Shown here piece by piece: positions 62,101 through 64,000 of a DNA stretch of 64,000 bases (positions are counted from its first letter, which is position 1; each line of letters opens with the position of its first letter). The translations under genes and the position numbers were made by a program. The stretch covers positions 20,791 to 84,790 of the forward strand of contig NZ_JAKFZS010000025.1 in NCBI RefSeq assembly GCF_021654285.1, given 5' to 3'. A model generated the notes under the pieces. It was not told the DNA's origin. It did no database searches and saw nothing but the letters and a program-made list of their open reading frames with translations. This stretch comes from Pseudoalteromonas luteoviolacea (GTDB lineage Bacteria; Pseudomonadota; Gammaproteobacteria; Enterobacterales; Alteromonadaceae).

Positions 62101-62587
62101 TTGGACGCTCCATGCTTACAACTTCACCTGTCGGATACATTCGTTGTAACCAAACAAGCACACCACCACACATTAGGCCGCATACCCAAGGAATAAAATT
62201 CAACTCAGTAAATAGCGTAAGCTCGCGGCTTACAACAACCATTACTGCAAAAAATAGTGCGCTATAAATATTGAGTCTTTTACTGGCATTGGAGCGGGGC
62301 AATATGGCAGGCTTGATCCCTAATAAATGACAGCGGTATAAGTAAATTGCGACAGAGAACGCAAATATGGCCCCACCGACGATCATCATGAGTGCCCATT
62401 GATTTTCGTGTCGCATTAGGCCATATCCTGCGACAATCGCGCCATAGCTCAAACCTGTGATAGCGCTTAGCCACATTGGCGGGCGGCTATGTTCAATGGT
62501 TTCTTGCTGCGTGGATTGAATGCTTGCAAGCGCTTGTTTCGCTGCATCTTTATCTACTTCTGTGATGTTATTTTGTGTATCTTTCAT
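62093..62587 (-). CDS. small membrane protein co-transcribed with the winged-helix regulator
   Basis: A 164-residue protein with about four transmembrane helices (MWLSAITGLSYGAIVAGYGLM, WALMMIVGGAIFAFSVAIYL, IYSALFFAVMVVVS, FIPWVCGLMCGGVLVWLQ) after a ~40-residue soluble N-terminus. AAGGAG precedes its ATG. It overlaps the regulator gene by eight bases. The combination of a two-gene unit and repeated upstream operators suggests an autoregulated pair in which the membrane protein may sense or respond to a stress, but no function is known. Confidence 0.75.
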   Translation of the reverse strand: MKDTQNNITEVDKDAAKQALASIQSTQQETIEHSRPPMWLSAITGLSYGAIVAGYGLMRHENQWALMMIVGGAIFAFSVAIYLYRCHLLGIKPAILPRSNASKRLNIYSALFFAVMVVVSRELTLFTELNFIPWVCGLMCGGVLVWLQRMYPTGEVVSMERPNE

Positions 62588-62602
62588 TGTTCGCTCTCCT
62601 TA

Positions 62603-62677
62603 ACTTTCCACAATGGAAACTAAAACTTAGTCTACACTTTCCAACTTGGCAAGTAAAAACTTTCCATAATGGAAAGT
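62603..62677. promoter_or_regulatory. three operator-like inverted repeats before the regulator operon
   Basis: Three related 19-base dyads: ACTTTCCACAATGGAAACT (62603-62621), ACTTTCCAACTTGGCAAGT (62636-62654) and ACTTTCCATAATGGAAAGT (62659-62677, near-perfect and extended to 62657-62679). Consensus ACTTTCCA-N3-TGGAAAGT, centres 33 and 23 bases apart. They lie 16-90 bases before the 62587 start codon. Confidence 0.75.
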
Positions 62678-62703
62678 TTAAAAAGCGATGTTTCATGAAT
62701 GAG

Positions 62704-63825
62704 CTATGAAAGTAGATTAGGAGCGGTTAAACCTTGCATCCAAAGCATACGCAATTTTTCAGGGGTCATTTTTACCGGCTGCTGAGGTATGTCAGAGAAA
62801 AATTGCTTAGCCAAATGCCGACCTATTGTTTGTGCTGTCGTGGTTTTGTTGATTCGCGTTTGGTAAAAGTGATTTAGTGCGTCAGGTATCGCTTCATGCT
62901 GATTGAGCAAGTGGGTTAAATGCCACACATCTTCGAGTGCTTGGCTCGCTCCTTGGCCAGAAGTTGGCAGTGATGCATGGGCAGCGTCACCGATCAGCAC
63001 CACGTTGTTTTGATGCCAGTAAGGGAGCGGCTCTAGATCGTGGACAAAAATATGATTGCAACTATGCATATTTGCCGTATGCAGTATTGTGCTAATGGCC
63101 TTGGGCCAATGTTTAAATTGACTTTGTGCTTCTTTGAACCACTGTTGTGTTGTGTAATTTTTATTTATGTCACAGGCCCAAGCAGCAGCCCAATAACATG
63201 AGCCTGCTGTTGCTGGGACAATGCCAAAGCGCACGCCATTTTCACGAAATTCCTGAATAGGGTTGCTCTTGACACTGGCTGGGGTCGGACTGGTGCCAAT
63301 GAGGTTGATAAACCCTTGATAAATAGGTTCAATGGGTGTTTGAAAAATTGCAGCTCTTACTTGAGAGTGCATTCTGCCATCGGCACCGACCACAAGGTCA
63401 AACTGACTAGAAAGCTTACCTATATCTTGGCTATCAACAGGCGAATTAAAGTGACACAAGATATTGAGCTGCATGACCTGCTCATACAAGCAAAGCATTA
63501 AGTCTTTGCGTAAAATACTGATGCTTGGATAGCCACATTCTTGGCTGAGTTGTGAAAGATCTAATTTTGAGAGTACTTGCCCTTGCTGGTTCATTTGCTG
63601 GACACCGCATGGTTGCACTCCAATTTCAGAGATGGCCTTAGTTAACTTCATTTTATCCAACACAAACATGGCATTAGGCCATAGCGTTACGCCTGCGCCA
63701 ATTTGTGATATCTCACTGCTTTTTTCAAACACCTCTACATCAAAGCCTTGTTGTGTGGCAAAAATAGCCATGCTTAGACCTGCGATGCCTGCGCCAATAA
63801 TTGCGATACGTCGCGTATTTTGCAT
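62704..63825 (-). CDS. FAD-dependent aromatic-type monooxygenase
   Basis: A ~373-residue flavoprotein from ATG 63825 (GGAG eight bases upstream; the ATG at 63840 overlaps that site). Motifs of the PHBH-type group: RIAIIGAGIAGLSMAIFATQ (ADP-binding), EVFEKSSEI, DLVVGADGRMHSQVR (DG motif) and LIGDAAHASLPTSGQGASQALEDV (GD motif, flavin ribityl contact). Such enzymes hydroxylate aromatic rings such as salicylate or 6-hydroxynicotinate using NAD(P)H and oxygen. It stands alone after the regulator operon; the substrate is unknown. Confidence 0.87.
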   Translation of the reverse strand: MQNTRRIAIIGAGIAGLSMAIFATQQGFDVEVFEKSSEISQIGAGVTLWPNAMFVLDKMKLTKAISEIGVQPCGVQQMNQQGQVLSKLDLSQLSQECGYPSISILRKDLMLCLYEQVMQLNILCHFNSPVDSQDIGKLSSQFDLVVGADGRMHSQVRAAIFQTPIEPIYQGFINLIGTSPTPASVKSNPIQEFRENGVRFGIVPATAGSCYWAAAWACDINKNYTTQQWFKEAQSQFKHWPKAISTILHTANMHSCNHIFVHDLEPLPYWHQNNVVLIGDAAHASLPTSGQGASQALEDVWHLTHLLNQHEAIPDALNHFYQTRINKTTTAQTIGRHLAKQFFSDIPQQPVKMTPEKLRMLWMQGLTAPNLLS

Positions 63826-63840
63826 TTTATATATCTCCAT

Positions 63841-64000
63841 TTAAATCATAGCCAGACTTTGACAAATATAAATAGTGGGATAAATTGGCAGTTATGGTTT
63901 TCATAATCCCAAATTATGAGTGAATTGTGTTAGATAAAGAAAGTTATGAAATAGTGACTTCTTAATTTTTATTGTTTTTATTTTTTTAGTGTTTTTAAGT
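63841..64000. other. AT-rich right edge, no gene seen
   Basis: Upstream region of the monooxygenase gene. It contains TGGGATAAATTGGCAG and AATCCCAAATTATGAG stretches but no recognised site before the window ends. Confidence 0.35.

Noticed and set aside
1..64000. CRISPR arrays, tRNA or rRNA genes, prophage genes
   Set aside because: No regularly spaced repeats, cloverleaf-type tRNA sequences, rRNA-like stretches or phage structural genes were noticed on reading both strands.

Overview
The window looks like a chromosomal segment of a marine gammaproteobacterium, most likely an Alteromonadales member such as Pseudoalteromonas. This is an inference from the moderately low GC content, two TonB-dependent receptors, an RND efflux pump, a chitin-targeted exoprotease, and many small secreted or double-glycine-leader peptides. 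No rRNA, tRNA, CRISPR array, prophage or core housekeeping operon was seen, so the region reads as accessory genome.

Layout. 0-3 kb: a partial DUF1579-like gene, then a leftward pair made of a Cys-rich small protein and a His-rich TonB-dependent receptor, probably for metal uptake. 3.4-10.5 kb: a Cys-rich GG-leader peptide, a beta-lactamase-fold serine hydrolase, a tandemly duplicated small secreted peptide, a two-gene unit with a HEAT-repeat-like protein, a second GG peptide and a secreted Cys-rich protein. 10.9-17.1 kb: a trypsin-like protease with PKD and chitin-binding domains, a GNAT acetyltransferase, a large TPR-PAS histidine kinase and a third GG peptide. 17.2-20.7 kb: a nearly perfect 830-bp duplication of a DUF4386 gene next to a membrane-anchored AraC-type regulator. 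21.4-25.2 kb: a Kelch protein, two paralogous secreted peptides, an FkbM-type methyltransferase and another secreted protein.

25.4-38.4 kb is the most interesting part. It holds a siderophore-type TonB receptor, an RND pump with its adaptor, and, divergent from the pump, a nicotianamine-synthase-like gene followed by an MFS transporter and a hotdog-fold protein. A three-gene ABC-2 transporter follows. Sequences resembling the Zur box (core GTTAT-N3-ATAAC) lie upstream of the NAS-like gene, upstream of the ABC genes and, in weaker form, upstream of the TonB receptor. Together this suggests a zinc-regulated metallophore synthesis, export and re-uptake locus without the opine dehydrogenase of the known staphylopine and pseudopaline systems.

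38.5-51 kb: a fourth GG peptide, a 2279-residue lipoprotein with PKD-like and leucine-rich-repeat regions, a degraded IS5-type element plus a second fragment of it, a fifth GG peptide and a diguanylate cyclase. 51-54 kb: secreted proteins of unknown role. 54-58.9 kb: a compact four-gene operon (SHMT-like enzyme, DapC-like aminotransferase, GMC oxidoreductase, chorismate mutase) that looks like a small uncharacterised biosynthetic pathway. 58.9-64 kb: a second TPR histidine kinase, a secreted repeat protein, a small winged-helix regulator with a membrane partner and three operator-like repeats, and an FAD monooxygenase.

All functions come from reading the sequence and from memory of protein families. 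No database search was run.
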